6,652 nt of DNA from contig NZ_BAAADB010000005.1 in assembly GCF_039522025.1 (NCBI RefSeq), positions 1 through 6,652 on the forward strand, written 5' to 3'. Positions 5,576-6,652 of this stretch are shown here, piece by piece. Source of the DNA: Deinococcus depolymerans. GTDB lineage: Bacteria > Deinococcota > Deinococci > Deinococcales > Deinococcaceae. The position numbers and the translations under genes were made by a program. Under the pieces are notes generated by a model. It ran no database searches. It worked only from the letters and a program-made list of their open reading frames with translations, and had not been told where the DNA came from. Within the stretch, counting starts at the first letter, position 1; every line of letters begins with the position of its first letter.

Positions 5576-5708
5576 CCTTTTATCCTACCCAATGGAAATT
5601 AGGAAGGAAAGATCTTAATACCCAGCCTGTGAGGCTGACACGAGTCCTGAGAAGTTTCGAATAGGTTCCCGCGGAGTGGCAATCTTCTCCGACGTGACGG
5701 CGACCTAG

Positions 5709-5897
5709 CGTTCAAAGCGTCAACTTTTGGCGAATGGCAGGCATCCCTTATCCCGGTTGTTCCCTAGAGATCGGGGTTGCCCGCCCGATTCGGGCATCCC
5801 GCTGACTAGCAGCTTCAAGGATGCACTGTGGGATGCGGAAACTGGAGCAGCAGAAGCTGGTGTAGGGCAGATCGGACTGTTCGAAGAGGCGGAGTAA
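5709..5897 (+). pseudogene. Possible remnant of a plus-strand gene (3' end)
   Basis: After a stop at 5706-5708, this frame stays open for 62 codons to TAA at 5895-5897. It ends in an acidic, protein-like tail, GVGQIGLFEEAE, preceded by SSFKDALWDAETGAAEAG. It contains no ATG and only a TTG (5727) without a ribosome binding site. If anything, it is therefore the end of a broken gene rather than a working one. I do not recognise the family. Chance opening is quite possible in a stretch this short. Confidence 0.2.
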
Positions 5898-5901
5898 AGC
5901 A

Positions 5902-5933
5902 AACGGGAGGCATCAATACAGATGCCTCCCGTT
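5902..5933 (-). terminator. Strong hairpin terminator after the coiled-coil gene
   Basis: AACGGGAGGCATC (5902-5914) and GATGCCTCCCGTT (5921-5933) form a perfect 13-base stem with a six-base loop. On the minus strand it begins 15 bases after the stop of the 5948-6520 gene and is followed by the T-rich TTTGCTTTA, as expected for an intrinsic terminator. On the plus strand no T-run follows, although the hairpin lies five bases past the possible gene remnant ending at 5897. Confidence 0.8.
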
Positions 5934-5947
5934 CGAACTAGAAACCG

Positions 5948-6520
5948 TTACCACGGCCACCAGCTCAGCAGTTTTGGTCTCTCCTGCTGAATTTGCCGGC
6001 TAGCTTCTATCTCTTCCGAGATGTCATCAATTCTCTCCGAAATTTTAGTAATCTGAGCCGATATTCCGTTCAATATATTGTCGAAGCTTTGGGCATCAAT
6101 GTTTTTCTGAGCTAAACTACCGTTTTGAATTTCCTCAACGAAATTATCATGCATATCAATGAATGATCTTCTAACATTTTCCACTAAATCATCGAACTTC
6201 CCCTCAATTATTGAAAGACGATCGATTAAGTCTAATTCACTACCCTTTGCGGGTTTTTCAATTCCACCTACGACACGAATAATAGCCATTCTTAGTGTAA
6301 TATCGTCACTTTTGCTTACCGCGAATGCTTGTTCCAGCTGGCTAACGATGGGTTCTGGTATATCGTCCGGGACTGGGATCCCCGTGACGGAGGTGTAGTA
6401 ATCGCAGGCCTTTTTCAGCGTGCTGGTGCTGGTGTCCCAGAGATGAGCCGCTCTTATACGTTTCATACATCCACGGTAGCGAACTGCTGATGACGCCGCG
6501 GGTCCGAAAAGCCAAAACAT
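5948..6520 (-). CDS. Putative HTH plus coiled-coil protein, plasmid segregation-like
   Basis: A 190-residue, AT-rich gene. Residues 19-85 suggest a compact MerR-like helix-turn-helix: RAAHLWDTSTSTLKKACDYY reads as turn plus recognition helix, followed by a stretch resembling a wing and DDITLRMAI. From about 95 to 180 the pattern is coiled coil (ELDLIDRLSIIEGKFDDLVE, then ITKISERIDDISEEIEASR). The chain ends in a short Trp-rich tip, LLSWWPW. The order HTH, coiled coil, aromatic/basic tip recalls single-protein plasmid stability factors such as Par of staphylococcal pSK1; this is an analogy by architecture, not by recognised identity. ATG 6520 follows AAGGA very closely (two bases), and an in-frame TGA lies just upstream. 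ATG 6466 (MKRIRAAHLW) would start directly at the HTH and is a serious alternative. Only 16 bases separate the gene from the IS, so its promoter may be IS-borne or lost. Confidence 0.6.
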   Translation of the reverse strand: MFWLFGPAASSAVRYRGCMKRIRAAHLWDTSTSTLKKACDYYTSVTGIPVPDDIPEPIVSQLEQAFAVSKSDDITLRMAIIRVVGGIEKPAKGSELDLIDRLSIIEGKFDDLVENVRRSFIDMHDNFVEEIQNGSLAQKNIDAQSFDNILNGISAQITKISERIDDISEEIEASRQIQQERPKLLSWWPW

Positions 6521-6536
6521 GGTCCTTAATCAAATC

Positions 6537-6652
6537 TGGTAGTTGGCTGGAACTATGCCCGACAGGGAACGCCTTGAGGCCGTGACAGCCACGCTCGCAG
6601 CGTCCAAACGCGATCGGTCAGCCCAATCGCCATCGCCGGTGTGCGCTGGAGG
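6537..6652 (-). mobile_element. End fragment of an insertion sequence (right copy, inverted)
   Basis: This is an exact reverse complement of bases 1-116, so the same IS end points inward at both ends of the window. The outermost IS base is at 6537, next to CAAATC of the interior. The flanking interior bases differ from those at the left copy, as expected for two separate insertions. The duplicated target sequences, if any, lie partly outside and cannot be checked. Confidence 0.7.
6553..6651 (-). pseudogene. Transposase, C-terminal 32 residues (partial, second copy)
   Basis: This is identical to the fragment at 2-100, on the opposite strand, with the stop at 6553-6555. The reading frame enters from outside the window. 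As with the left copy, only the tail is present, so the transposase cannot be classified beyond a DDE-type-like ending. Confidence 0.6.

Larger units (their letters stand above)
5576..5947. other. Gene-poor stretch upstream of the AT-rich gene
   Basis: I see no confident gene in these 372 bases. The stretch should contain the promoter of the minus-strand gene starting at 5575, but no convincing -35/-10 pair is visible. The only notable contents are a weak CAGCC/GGCTG hairpin (5623-5637), a plus-strand open stretch without a start (5709-5897), and the strong terminator hairpin at 5902-5933. GC content is intermediate between backbone and AT-rich genes, consistent with decayed backbone. Confidence 0.4.

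Noticed and set aside
5640..5680. tRNA-like stretch containing a TTCGAAT.
   Set aside because: No matching acceptor, D or anticodon arms could be drawn around it.

Overview
The window is 6,652 bases of mixed composition. A GC-rich backbone carries phage and plasmid genes: a lysis-type membrane pair, a terminase-small-subunit-like protein, a ParA with a ribbon-helix-helix partner, and a tyrosine recombinase. Three AT-richer genes (838-1698, 5186-5575 and 5948-6520) look foreign to it. Host evidence is thin. A GC-rich bacterium such as a Deinococcus would fit the general look, but nothing here proves it. The combination of partition and lysis/packaging genes suggests a degraded phage-plasmid, or a plasmid carrying phage remnants (inference).

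The two ends are exact reverse complements of each other for 116 bases (1-116 and 6537-6652). Each copy encodes, reading toward the window interior, the last 32 residues of a DDE-type transposase followed by the terminus of an insertion sequence. The likeliest reading is that the window is bounded by two inverted copies of one IS and that assembly stopped inside them. A true linear element with terminal inverted repeats is the less likely alternative.

Left part, plus strand (117-887): the broken 3' end of an unknown gene overlaps, by ATGA, a 107-residue three-span holin-like protein. That protein overlaps, by GTGA, a second small membrane protein. An AT-rich gene follows (838-1698). Its product carries an RNSIAH motif of the HEPN (R-x4-H) type, and it appears to have cut off the 3' ends of both neighbours: the second membrane protein on its left and a minus-strand terminase-small-like gene on its right.

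Middle, minus strand (5189 down to 1581): recombinase, parA, a ribbon-helix-helix partition candidate, a secreted protein, a 113-base inverted-repeat structure in a gene-free gap, an unknown protein, and the terminase-like gene. Five 12-base units in tandem (4124-4183), built on CATNC with three exact CATAC, lie immediately before parA. They are a good candidate operator/centromere.

Right part, minus strand: an AT-rich unknown gene overlaps the recombinase start by ATGA. A gene-poor stretch (5576-5947) ends in a strong hairpin terminator. The last gene encodes a putative helix-turn-helix plus coiled-coil protein resembling single-protein plasmid segregation factors.
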